Source of the DNA: Paenibacillus contaminans
GTDB lineage: Bacteria > Bacillota > Bacilli > Paenibacillales > NBRC-103111
Direction: 5' to 3'
Assembly: GCF_003285015.1 (NCBI RefSeq)
Contig: NZ_QMFB01000027.1
Location: forward strand, 59,100-123,099
DNA length: 64,000 nt
Shown: positions 1-7,567 of the stretch, one piece after another
How positions within the stretch are numbered: position 1 is the first letter of the stretch
Layout: every line of letters begins with the position of its first letter
Program-made: the position numbers and the translations under genes
The notes under the pieces: model-generated
Told to the model about the DNA's origin: nothing
The model's input: the letters and a program-made list of their open reading frames with translations, nothing else
The model's database searches: none

Positions 1-583
1 TGCGCTGCTTCAGCTGGTCGGGCAGCAGCATCGCCGTCCCGGCCTCCCTATACCCGCCAAGTGCGCAAATACGCTCAGCCAGAAGGTTCAGCCCCTGCTG
101 CCACTTCTCGTGAAAGCCGGGCTCCACGCTGCCGTGGCCGACGACCAGCACGGCGTCCTCTGCAGGATTCGCCGACAGCGGTGCAATGTTCGCATAGATC
201 AAGGAGGCCGTATCCGGATCGTCGTCGATCGGCCACCCCCAGTGCAGCTTCGCGCGAACGCGAAACGGCTCAAGCTCAGTCGGCAGCATCGGCTCAGCTT
301 GCAAGCCTAGCGCATAACGAATTTCGTCGAGATGGGTGCTGCCCGAGGACAGAAACAGCGGGACGACCGCAATGTCCGTAACGCCCTGCTCCTCCAGCGC
401 CGTTATGCCGTCCTGAATGAGCCGTCCGTCGACGAGCTCCAGATACGAGGCGAAGACAGGCACGCCGTACGGCGCCTGCACCGCAGCGACCGCATCGTCG
501 ACGAGCCTCACCCAGTCCGCGCTGCGCGAGCCGTGGCTAATGATGAGAACGCCGTAGGTAGACGAAGACGAATGATCCGACAT
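1..583 (-). CDS. Sirohydrochlorin chelatase-like protein (CbiX family), cut by the window edge
   Basis: The 194 visible residues resemble CbiX/SirB-type chelatases, which insert cobalt or iron into sirohydrochlorin for cobalamin or siroheme synthesis in the cytoplasm. The first half has LIISHGSR (His17) and VVPLFLSSGSTH (His84). A second, similar half begins near residue 145 with VLVVGHGS (His150), so the protein is a two-domain member with repeated metal-binding histidines. The ATG at 583 follows an AGGAG ribosome binding site a few bases upstream. The 3' end lies before position 1, so total length and the last ligands cannot be judged. The metal specificity is not visible from sequence, and a paralogue with another role is possible. 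Confidence 0.8.
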   Translation of the reverse strand, partial: MSDHSSSSTYGVLIISHGSRSADWVRLVDDAVAAVQAPYGVPVFASYLELVDGRLIQDGITALEEQGVTDIAVVPLFLSSGSTHLDEIRYALGLQAEPMLPTELEPFRVRAKLHWGWPIDDDPDTASLIYANIAPLSANPAEDAVLVVGHGSVEPGFHEKWQQGLNLLAERICALGGYREAGTAMLLPDQLKQR

Positions 584-910
584 GATTATTCTCCTGCTCT
601 GCTGAGGTTCTAACAAGCGCCGGAAATCGACGCGCCAAAAACCGCGGATCGCTGTCCCGGCAATCCGGTTTGCTATATTTTTCATGCTATCCAAACGAAA
701 GTAGAAAGTCAATTGAACGACAAAATCCTACCCCGCAAGCGGAGGAGGATTTCGTCACAGGCGATGGCCCGGAAAGGCCGGCAGGTTCGCCGAATTATGT
801 GGAAAATACGGTAGCGTCGCGGCGTCGGCAGCTCGCTCGGATATTTCTTACATTTATGTGACGTGGCCGTCCGTTCCGGCGGCAAGCCGACGCTCGCCGT
901 CCTTCGGGGG
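584..910. other. Intergenic region, no gene recognised
   Basis: This stretch lies between the CbiX-like gene and the YerC-like gene. A 63-codon open frame on the plus strand (670-861) has no ribosome binding site and no recognisable family, and I do not consider it coding. I see no clear riboswitch or terminator. Confidence 0.5.
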
Positions 911-1201
911 CTAGCGGTTCAATCGCTCGAGCGCCAGCTTGTAGCCGTCGTTGCCGTAGTTCAAGCAGCGCTTGACGCGGGAGATTGTCGCCGTGCTGGC
1001 GCCGGTCTCCGCTTCGATCTGATTGTACGTGCATCCCTTGCGAAGCATGCGCGCTACCTCCAGACGCTGAGACAACGATTGAATTTCGTTTACCGTGCAC
1101 AAATCGTCGAAGAAGACGTAGCATTCCTCGACGCTCTTAAGCGTCAATATTGACTCAAACAGTTGGTCGATCGCTTTATCGTTTAACTTCTTAAGCTGCA
1201 A
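911..1201 (-). CDS. yerC: YerC/YecD-type TrpR-superfamily DNA-binding protein
   Basis: A 96-residue helix-turn-helix protein of the TrpR-like YerC/YecD family, presumably a cytoplasmic transcription regulator; its regulated genes are not established here. The helix-turn-helix is at about residues 57-80 (GCTYNQIEAETGASTATISR) and is preceded by FFDDLCTVNEIQSLSQRLEV, typical of the family. I chose the TTG at 1201: the product then begins MQLKKLNDKAIDQLF, matching the family N-terminus as I recall it, and a GGGG-containing ribosome binding site lies about nine bases upstream. The open frame continues upstream through an ATG at 1225. In Bacillus subtilis yerB and yerC follow the pur operon, and homologues of both are here on the same side of the pur genes. 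Confidence 0.85.
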   Translation of the reverse strand: MQLKKLNDKAIDQLFESILTLKSVEECYVFFDDLCTVNEIQSLSQRLEVARMLRKGCTYNQIEAETGASTATISRVKRCLNYGNDGYKLALERLNR

Positions 1202-1572
1202 TTTTTTCAACCCCTGACCGTACATCCATTTGTTTGGTTGTTGTTTTCGACATGCACGATGCAAATCCCTGCTTATGTTTGCAGATCTGTAAAATTTTCA
1301 TGCGGTAGTGAGTTAAAACGGATCTCCACGAAAATCCCAAAAACCGTGACATGCGTCCAATCCAACCACTAGACTAACACATAAATTATATAAAAAATAC
1401 CCCGCAAAGTGAAGTCAAGCCAAAGCTTGCTGCTTTCCGCTGTGTCCGAACGCGATTCCGGCAGCCATAAGTTCGTTCGACGACCCCAACGGCCACTAGT
1501 GCATCACGGCATTCTCTTCACGCGGGCTTTAAACGGCTGCTTCCTATATGCCGATTACTTGAGAAAAAGGAT
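1202..1572. other. Intergenic region between divergent genes, no gene recognised
   Basis: The AT-rich middle (about 1380-1420) probably holds promoters for the divergent yerC-like and YqfQ-like genes. I could not assign a convincing -35/-10 pair. Confidence 0.4.
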
Positions 1573-2241
1573 GTGAGTCCAGTGAAACCCAAACAACGGG
1601 CGCAAACGGTCGTGTACCAGCCGCAGCCGCAACCTCAGCCACAATCGCCACCTCAACCCCAGCCCCAGGCCTACGTCCAACAGCAGCCGCATTACGGCGG
1701 CGACAACCTGTTTGGCTACCCGCAGCAGCAGCCTCAGCATTTTGATGGCCGGCCGCAAGGAGGCGGCGGTTTTTTTGGCGGCGGCCATGGGGGCGGAAGC
1801 CCTCTAGGCAACGGTTATTCCGGCGGCTTTCCTGGCGGACGGCCGGACGGTCTTTTCTCGCCGAACGCACCTTCTCCCTACTCGCCTCACGCGATGGTGC
1901 CCGGCAATATATCGGCTCCCGCTTCTTCCGATACGGATTCGGGATCGGGTTTCAACATGAGCCAGATCCGAGGACTGATCGACAGGGTCGGCGGCATCGA
2001 CGGCATCGTCGGCACGATCGGCAAGGTTCAGAAGGTGTTTCAGGGCATTCAGCAGGTTTCTCCAATGCTGAAGCTGCTTATGGGCGGTCTCGGCGGCCTT
2101 GGCGGCAAAGCCGCCACAGCGACGGCGGACGACGGCTTGCTTGCGCCGCGGCGCCGTAAACGCAGACGGACCTCCTCGACAAACGGCAAACGCAGAAAAA
2201 ACGGCGGCCGTTCCGGCAGATACTCCCCGTCAAGACGGTAG
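1573..2241 (+). CDS. Pro/Gln-rich, basic-tailed YqfQ (VrrA-like) family protein
   Basis: A 222-residue protein of low complexity. Residues 16-55 are a Pro/Gln tract with PQ dipeptides, about 55-115 are Gly/Pro/Phe-rich, and about 128-175 form a more regular segment (MSQIRGLIDRVGGIDG then VGTIGKVQKVFQGIQQVSPM). The tail is strongly basic (RRRKRRR, then RRKNGGRSGR). This arrangement resembles the YqfQ/VrrA family of spore formers, whose members vary in repeat number. No enzymatic motif is present. The start is uncertain: GTG 1573 is only a few bases from the AAAAAGGA ribosome binding site, while GTG 1582 has more usual spacing. A spore or surface-associated role is only a guess. Confidence 0.55.
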   Translation: MSPVKPKQRAQTVVYQPQPQPQPQSPPQPQPQAYVQQQPHYGGDNLFGYPQQQPQHFDGRPQGGGGFFGGGHGGGSPLGNGYSGGFPGGRPDGLFSPNAPSPYSPHAMVPGNISAPASSDTDSGSGFNMSQIRGLIDRVGGIDGIVGTIGKVQKVFQGIQQVSPMLKLLMGGLGGLGGKAATATADDGLLAPRRRKRRRTSSTNGKRRKNGGRSGRYSPSRR

Positions 2242-2275
2242 CCGAACTTGGCGGGGCCGGTTTGTGCAATCGTCG

Positions 2276-2406
2276 TTATCCACAGACATGCAGGCTGAAA
2301 AATAATATCTTCCAAATAACTCACCAGAACCGGAACGAGATCCGCCGTCCTTTCCGTCGAAGCTACCCATCCGTTCATCCGGAGCTAGCCTGCATGCTGT
2401 GGATAA
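2276..2406. repeat. Long inverted repeat with DnaA boxes at its outer ends
   Basis: The left arm (2276-2296) and right arm (2387-2406) are inverted copies of each other. They differ only by one extra A in the left arm. Each arm consists of a DnaA box followed by CATGCAGGCT. The spacer is 90 bp and no open frame of note lies inside it. Confidence 0.8.
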
Positions 2407-2478
2407 ATAAATAAAACGGGCGATTTTATCCACAGCGTTATCCACATTATACCCAAACTTATCAACAAATTGTTCACA
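2276..2478. promoter_or_regulatory. DnaA-box cluster (four perfect boxes, two near matches)
   Basis: Perfect TTATCCACA boxes lie at 2276-2284, 2426-2434 and 2438-2446 on the plus strand and at 2398-2406 on the minus strand. One-mismatch sites are at 2459-2467 (TTATCAACA) and 2470-2478 (TTGTTCACA). The nine-base consensus should be very rare by chance, so four in about 170 bp is far above expectation. No dnaA, dnaN, rpmH or gidA genes are nearby, so this is not the usual Bacillota oriC. It resembles the DnaA-box clusters that titrate DnaA or control genes in Bacillus. Function here is inferred. Confidence 0.75.
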
Positions 2479-2646
2479 AGTCTGTGTACGATTCTTTTTT
2501 CTTGTTATTTACAAAACATCCGGACCGATCACGGCTTCGGGCTGACCGTAGACTATGCGAACGGTGGCTAAGCGCTTCAGGCGTTCGAACGAGACAAGCC
2601 GGATATCGAACCGTTCAACGGCAACAGGGAATACCGAAATTCACAC

Positions 2647-2688
2647 AAAAAAGCCCAAGCCGCATACAAGATGCGGTTTTGGGCTTTT
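2647..2688 (-). terminator. Rho-independent terminator of the LCP gene
   Basis: A long stem pairs AAAGCCCAAGCCGCAT with ATGCGGTTTTGGGCTTT around a five-base loop. On the minus strand it ends in TTTTTT just after the LCP stop codon. It could also work in the plus direction. Confidence 0.85.
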
Positions 2689-2728
2689 CGCTTTATTGGT
2701 TTATGCCAGTAGACATGCATGCAGTCCG

Positions 2729-3907
2729 TTATTCCCCGTATACGTTTTCCCCGACGGACGGCCCCTTTGTAGGAGTTGGAGTCGGCTTCGGCGTTGCCTT
2801 TGGCGTCGGTTTAGGAGTCGCTTTCCCGCCTGTTCCGGTTCCCGTACCAGTGCTGCCGCCAGTGCCCGTACCGGTCGCTCCGCCGCCGCTTGTTGGATTT
2901 CCGCTCGGCGATGGCGATGGCGTCAGGGCAGGAAGATCAAGCTGCTGCCGGAGCGCGCTGCGGGCGTTGTCCAGATCTTCGTCGGAAACTTCGATATAAG
3001 GGCTGACCCAGTCTCCTTCGAGATGGACGAAATTGATATTTTCGCGATTGATGTTGAAATATGTCGTCAGCAGATCCCGGATTTGGACGCTCGGAATATC
3101 GGTTTTGATGCCGTCGCCGACCGCTTGCATAATTTCCGTCATTTTCAGCACGCCGCCGAACGATTTCAGCTTTTCCAGCGTCTTGTCGATGACCTGCTGC
3201 TGGCGCATATTCCGCTCCGTATCGCTCGACTCCTCCGTGTTCCGGTTCGATTTGCGGTAGCGGACGAAATCGAGCGCCTGCTTGCCGTTCAGCAGCTGCG
3301 TTCCTTTTTTGAGGTTGATGTCGGTGCCGTCTTCATTGTCGACATAGCGCATATCCATGTCTACGTCGATCGTCAGCCCACCCAGAGCGTCTACCGTTTG
3401 CTCGAAGGCATGAAAGTCGATCGTCGCCATGTAGTCGAAATTGAAGCCGAAGAAATCGCCGAACGTTTTCTTCGTTTCCGTGAACGCCGTATTTTTGTCT
3501 TGGTTATAAAAATACGGATAATAATAATTCGCTTTGCGTTCGGGCAACCCTCTCGGGTCCATATGCAAATCCCGCGGCAGCGATACGATGGTCGCAGACT
3601 TGCGTTCCGGGTTCACGGTTACCGCCATGATGACGTCGGAGTTCATGCTCGCCGTTTCCTTCCGGAAATCGACGCCGAGCAGCAGGAAAGAAAGCGGCTT
3701 CGTACGCGCCATAGAAGCCTCCGGCACAACCTCGGGCGTACCGATCTGATCGATCACTTCGTTCGCTTTATCGTACACGGTATATAGGTAGCCGCCTATA
3801 ACGGCTAGAATGACGAACAAGACAGCTGCCGCAATCAGCCACCCTTTACGGCGGCTCGCATTTCCGCGGGGGGGAAGGGGCGAAATGGGCAGGGTTGTTT
3901 GGGACAT
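2729..3907 (-). CDS. LCP (LytR-CpsA-Psr) family cell-wall polymer transferase
   Basis: A 392-residue membrane-anchored protein of the family that transfers undecaprenyl-linked anionic polymers (teichoic acid or capsule) to peptidoglycan. A cytoplasmic N-terminus with SRRKG leads into one membrane helix at about residues 22-43. The extracellular LCP domain shows FLLLGVDFR, MNSDVIMAV, VSLPRDLHMD and DFVRYRKS, which carry the conserved Asp and Arg residues. The last 65 residues are Gly/Thr and Pro/Lys-rich (PTPKATPKPTP), probably a wall-spanning tail. I start at ATG 3907 because AGAGGG lies just upstream; the open frame reaches back to 4036. The gene stands alone with its own terminator. Confidence 0.88.
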   Translation of the reverse strand: MSQTTLPISPLPPRGNASRRKGWLIAAAVLFVILAVIGGYLYTVYDKANEVIDQIGTPEVVPEASMARTKPLSFLLLGVDFRKETASMNSDVIMAVTVNPERKSATIVSLPRDLHMDPRGLPERKANYYYPYFYNQDKNTAFTETKKTFGDFFGFNFDYMATIDFHAFEQTVDALGGLTIDVDMDMRYVDNEDGTDINLKKGTQLLNGKQALDFVRYRKSNRNTEESSDTERNMRQQQVIDKTLEKLKSFGGVLKMTEIMQAVGDGIKTDIPSVQIRDLLTTYFNINRENINFVHLEGDWVSPYIEVSDEDLDNARSALRQQLDLPALTPSPSPSGNPTSGGGATGTGTGGSTGTGTGTGGKATPKPTPKATPKPTPTPTKGPSVGENVYGE

Positions 3908-4206
3908 AGGAACCCTCTTTTCTGGCAAACGTTTATGCCGATCGTTCAAAAAGCGGCCTATGGTCACGCATACAATAGGTCCTTTTGTCGAAAATTGGCT
4001 TTTTGAACAAAGCGATTTTTGAGTAGATTCCTCCATCTTACATCCTAAACCTTAAAAATAAATTACAAAAAGGTTAAAATCTTATGACTAAACGCCGCCA
4101 ATTTTACCCAATATTCGCCGCATTCCCCGTTTTTCCGCCAAAAACACCCCTGTTTCAGCTTCTTTGCTATTACCGAAACTCTCGAAATAGGCGCAAATAC
4201 CCGCCG

Positions 4207-5343
4207 TTATTTCAAGTCGATTTGTGTCCCTTCGGGTACGATTTGAACCCAAGTGCGCCCCGGCACAAGCGGCTGCTCCTCGCCTCCCGCGTAAGCGCGA
4301 ATGAGGCCTCCCTTGCGTTCCCATACGACGTCCTGCCGTCTGCCCTGCTGCAGGAGCACGCCTTTACCCGGGCCGAATACGTCGACATCCCGCCGTCCTT
4401 CGCTATCCAGCACCCGATGCTTCGCTTCGACGATCAGTACGTTCGCCGCCGTCAGCTGCTTCCGCGTAGCCGCATCAAGATGCGGTTCGCCTTCCATCGA
4501 ACGATTGTACAGGCCAGTCTCGGCGTCGTAGTCGTAGGAAACGTTGTATCCGCGCAAATACGGAATCGTAACATGCGAAGCGGCGAAACCAGGCGCCTGC
4601 TCTCCGGGGGCGAGAAACTCGAGGATCGGCCCGTTCCAGTCGTTCCTCAGCTTCTTGTTCGCGATGCCCCGCCGTATTTTGTCGATGCCCGTATACAAAT
4701 TATGCGGCATTTTGCGTTCGCCCGAGCGCCAGTAATACGTACCGTCACCGTATACCTCGTCGAAATGCGCCAGATTGCGCTTCGCAATCATATTGATCGC
4801 ATCCTGGCTCCAGCCGGCGTGAACCAGCACCGCATCCAGTCCGTCACCGATTTCCACGAAGTACGGACGAATGCTGCGCACAGGCCCGATTTCCTCCGGC
4901 GACTGGCCTTGAAACACCGCCAAAAACCGGGTGATTTCGCCTTCGGCCAGAACCTCGTAGACAATATCGGCTTGATTCAAGCCGGACTGCGGCCGCGCTT
5001 GCGGCGAATTTTCGATCATGACCATGACGGGGCGGTCCTTTACCTCGCCATCCGACGGCAGGCCCGTCAGCGGCTGGGTATAGGGCTTCTTGACTTTGCC
5101 TTCGGACGAAGTCTCCTCCGCTTTCCCGCTGCCACCGCCTTGCGGCACTGTGCCTGCCGGCGGCTTTTCACTTGCATGCGGTTTGCCTGCAGCGGGCATG
5201 TCTTCGCCATTACCGGAGCACCCTGCCGTAATAACCGCCCCGCACAACAAAATGACGGCAGTTAGCGCCAGCCGGTTCGGAGCCTTTTTCCCCTTATTGC
5301 CGCTACTATTATCCACATTAAGCTTGCTTTGCCAAATCGGCAT
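4207..5343 (-). CDS. yerB: DUF3048 domain lipoprotein (YerB-like)
   Basis: A 378-residue lipoprotein. The N-terminal hydrophobic segment (about residues 25-40) ends in VITAGC, a lipobox-like site with Thr at -3, followed by a Gly/Ser/Pro/Lys-rich linker. The rest matches the YerB/DUF3048 family, with PLTGLPSDGEVKDRPVMVMI, GLNQADIVYEVLAEGEITRF and IGPVRSIRPYF. The biochemical role of the family is, as far as I know, not settled. ATG 5343 has GGGGAG about 11 bases upstream; an earlier in-frame ATG at 5412 is less likely. In Bacillus subtilis yerB sits between purD and yerC, so the position agrees, although other genes now separate them. Confidence 0.82.
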   Translation of the reverse strand: MPIWQSKLNVDNSSGNKGKKAPNRLALTAVILLCGAVITAGCSGNGEDMPAAGKPHASEKPPAGTVPQGGGSGKAEETSSEGKVKKPYTQPLTGLPSDGEVKDRPVMVMIENSPQARPQSGLNQADIVYEVLAEGEITRFLAVFQGQSPEEIGPVRSIRPYFVEIGDGLDAVLVHAGWSQDAINMIAKRNLAHFDEVYGDGTYYWRSGERKMPHNLYTGIDKIRRGIANKKLRNDWNGPILEFLAPGEQAPGFAASHVTIPYLRGYNVSYDYDAETGLYNRSMEGEPHLDAATRKQLTAANVLIVEAKHRVLDSEGRRDVDVFGPGKGVLLQQGRRQDVVWERKGGLIRAYAGGEEQPLVPGRTWVQIVPEGTQIDLK

Positions 5344-5490
5344 GTCGCATATACTCCCCTTCCAGGTTGTCATATCCAAAATGTTGACTACAGGAAACGT
5401 AAAAGGCTTCATTGCGCCCGCCGTTTCCCCGCCGCCCGCAGCTCTAGTTTATAAGGACTCAAACGGCGCCCTTTTCTATGAACCTATCCT

Positions 5491-5510
5491 ATGTGAAATC
5501 GCGTTCACAT
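5491..5510. promoter_or_regulatory. Candidate operator palindrome
   Basis: ATGTGAA and TTCACAT form a perfect 7-bp inverted repeat around a 6-base centre. It lies just upstream of the -35 box of the tseB-like gene and between divergent genes. No cognate regulator can be named. Confidence 0.4.
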
Positions 5511-5519
5511 ATACGTCAT

Positions 5520-5548
5520 TTGTCGTGACAACCTCCATTTGCTACAAT
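5520..5548 (+). promoter_or_regulatory. Promoter of the tseB-like gene
   Basis: TTGTCG (5520-5525) and TACAAT (5543-5548) are separated by 17 bp. The start codon follows 23 bp downstream. Confidence 0.6.
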
Positions 5549-5571
5549 AAATCGGGAGGGAGGCCGCACAA

Positions 5572-6117
5572 ATGAAATGGAAAGCCCTGCTTATTGTTAC
5601 CGCCATGGTCGTATTGTCCGTTGGCGCCGTTTTTCTGCTGCTGTACGGCTTCGGCCGGGACGATCAATCGGTTAAAGCGGCGATGCTGCCGTCCGATGAA
5701 GAAGCGAAACAATATGTACTTGACAATAAACTGCTGGCCGATGTCCGCGAGCTCCAAAAAATTCGCGTAGGCGGTCCGACATTTAAGATGGTTACCGGCT
5801 TCGACGAAAAGGGACAGGAGAAAATCGTTTGGCTGACGCTTGAGAAAAAAGCGATCAAATCTTACGGCTCCGTCTTCCCGAAGGACGGCGTGGCGAAGGA
5901 GCAAATCATCGCCCAAGTGAAAGAGAAGGGCATAGAGCAAGAAAACATCAGAGACATATTCATTGCGCCCTACGACTATATTTCGGATAAAATCGTCTGG
6001 TTCGTTCTCAAGAAAGGTGAGAAGGGACATATGATCTGGTACGATTTCAAAACCGGCGCCCCTGTTTGGGAAGCCTATCAGGAACCGACTTCCTGGAGTC
6101 TTAAAAATCATGAATAA
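5572..6117 (+). CDS. TseB/YpmB-like membrane-anchored protein (DUF5590/PepSY-like)
   Basis: A 181-residue protein with one N-terminal membrane helix (about residues 5-27) and an extracytoplasmic domain with two PepSY-like segments. Conserved-looking stretches are VTGFDEKGQEKIVWLTLEK, DYISDKIVWFVLKK and WYDFKTGAPVWE. This layout matches YpmB, called TseB in Bacillus subtilis, which is linked to control of cell-wall elongation through a penicillin-binding protein. The ATG at 5572 follows a GGGAGG ribosome binding site. It is a single-gene unit with a strong promoter and terminator. Genus-level orthology to TseB is inferred from length and layout. Confidence 0.7.
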   Translation: MKWKALLIVTAMVVLSVGAVFLLLYGFGRDDQSVKAAMLPSDEEAKQYVLDNKLLADVRELQKIRVGGPTFKMVTGFDEKGQEKIVWLTLEKKAIKSYGSVFPKDGVAKEQIIAQVKEKGIEQENIRDIFIAPYDYISDKIVWFVLKKGEKGHMIWYDFKTGAPVWEAYQEPTSWSLKNHE

Positions 6118-6130
6118 TACGATCATGCTT

Positions 6131-6162
6131 AGCCGTCCGGCACCGTGCCGGGCGGTTTTTTC
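6131..6162 (+). terminator. Rho-independent terminator of the tseB-like gene
   Basis: A 10-bp GC-rich stem (CCGTCCGGCA with TGCCGGGCGG) around a 3-base loop is followed by TTTTTT. Confidence 0.9.
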
Positions 6163-6275
6163 AACCCCGGGCCTTACATAAGCGGCACGCCGAACGGGAA
6201 CCCTTTTCATAGCAGCACGCGATAATGAAACCCGCATTCGGTTTCGATTGTCGCAACGGGAAAGGGGGCAACGCC

Positions 6276-6407
6276 ATGAAGGAAGTATTCGCCTATGTGC
6301 GCGATCATTGGCTGCCGCTAACGCTAATCGTTGTGGCCGCCTACGCGGTCGTCTGGGTATACCGAAACAGAGACAAACTGCAGCTGATCAAAAAAAATAA
6401 CGATTGA
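6276..6407 (+). CDS. Small single-pass membrane protein
   Basis: A 43-residue protein with one hydrophobic helix (about residues 11-27, LPLTLIVVAAYAVVWVY) flanked by a short acidic/aromatic N-terminus and a lysine-rich C-terminus. I start at ATG 6276, which has GGGGG about seven bases upstream; the frame is open to 6225. I do not recognise a family. The good ribosome binding site and typical membrane-peptide design favour a real gene. Confidence 0.5.
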   Translation: MKEVFAYVRDHWLPLTLIVVAAYAVVWVYRNRDKLQLIKKNND

Positions 6408-6498
6408 TTCCTCGCCCCACGTTACTTACAATGGGCTTGAGTATTTGAGCAAGCTCATTGGAGAGGCGAATGCCGACTAAGGGAGGAATCAGGACACG

Positions 6499-7311
6499 AT
6501 GGAATTAAAGGTATTCAAAGCTTTGTGGGGAATGGAAGGCACGCTTGAGCAGCAAGTTAAGCGCATAGCCGCCGCAGGTTATGGCGGAATCGAGGCGGGT
6601 TTGCCGGCCCCGGACCAGAGACAAGCTTTCAAGGAGCTGCTGGCCGAGCATAAGCTTGATTATATTTCGATGATCTACACGCAAGGCCCGGACCATCTGG
6701 AATCCTTCTCGCAGCAGCTCGACGCCATCGCCGAATTCCGCCCATTGAAGATCACGTCGCACAGTGCGCGGGATTCAATGGATTATGCGGATCAGACGGC
6801 CTTTTTCGCCAAAGCTCTGGAGCTGGAGAAACAATACGGCATCCCGGTCGGACATGAAACGCACCGGATGCGTGCGATGTTCACCCCGTGGACGACAGCC
6901 AGGCTGCTTCGCGAGTTTCCCGATCTGAAAATTGCGGCGGATTTCAGCCACTGGTGCTGCGTCTGCGAATCGCTGCTCGGTGATCAAGCGGAAAACTTGG
7001 CGCTCGCGTTCGAACGCACGATACATATCCACGGCCGCGTCGGCTATGCGGAAGGACCGCAGGTGCCTCATCCGGCCGCACCTGAATATGCCAAGGAGCT
7101 TGCGGCTCACGAAAGCTGGTGGACGGAAATCATCCGTCTCCAGGAAGCCAAAGGCGCTCCGCTCGTGACGTTCACGCCGGAATTCGGCCCTCCGGGCTAC
7201 ATGCATACGCTGCCGTTTACAAACCAGCCTGTATCGGATCTGTGGGACGTTTGCTTATGGATGGCCAAACGGTTCGAAACCGCCGTATGGGAGCCGGCTC
7301 TGGCGAAATAA
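6499..7311 (+). CDS. Sugar phosphate isomerase/epimerase (xylose isomerase-like TIM barrel)
   Basis: A 270-residue protein of the AP-endonuclease-2/xylose-isomerase TIM-barrel superfamily. Visible motifs are AAAGYGGIEAGLP near the N-terminus, VGHETHR (about residue 115), LKIAADFSHWC (about 145), TIHIHGRVGY (about 178) and VTFTPEFGPPGYMHTLP near the end. The Glu, Asp, His and Glu in these motifs are the probable divalent-metal ligands. The substrate cannot be told from sequence. A GGGAGG ribosome binding site lies upstream. It appears to be transcribed alone and ends at the hairpin at 7402-7452. Confidence 0.82.
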   Translation: MELKVFKALWGMEGTLEQQVKRIAAAGYGGIEAGLPAPDQRQAFKELLAEHKLDYISMIYTQGPDHLESFSQQLDAIAEFRPLKITSHSARDSMDYADQTAFFAKALELEKQYGIPVGHETHRMRAMFTPWTTARLLREFPDLKIAADFSHWCCVCESLLGDQAENLALAFERTIHIHGRVGYAEGPQVPHPAAPEYAKELAAHESWWTEIIRLQEAKGAPLVTFTPEFGPPGYMHTLPFTNQPVSDLWDVCLWMAKRFETAVWEPALAK

Positions 7312-7401
7312 TTACCGGGAGGCCGATGCTTTCCCCGTCTTTGACGGCTGCGTTACGAATGCACAGAGCGGCTTTAACGTTACACGTTCTTGTTATATGG
7401 A

Positions 7402-7452
7402 GAAAAAAGACCGTTCCTGTCTCTCAACGAGATGGAGAAACGGTCTTTTTTT
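7402..7452 (+). terminator. Rho-independent terminator
   Basis: AAAAAAGACCGTT pairs with AACGGTCTTTTTTT around an imperfect inner stem. The run of T follows on the plus strand, downstream of the isomerase gene. With its A-run it may also serve the convergent gene at 7568. Confidence 0.85.
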
Positions 7453-7567
7453 GTATGCATATTTGCGATCCGGCTGCGCCGCATGTGATCGACCGTCCGC
7501 AACACCAGACACTGGGAGCTGCGGGCGACGCGAAACAGCTGCCATGCTAAGCGGCTTGCCGAGTGAA

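Noticed and set aside
670..861. 63-codon plus-strand frame
   Set aside because: No ribosome binding site, no hydrophobic or domain pattern, and no recognisable relatives.
2276..2478. Chromosomal replication origin
   Set aside because: No dnaA, dnaN, recF, gyrB, rpmH or parAB genes are nearby and no clear AT-rich unwinding element adjoins the boxes. A DnaA-box cluster with another role is more likely.
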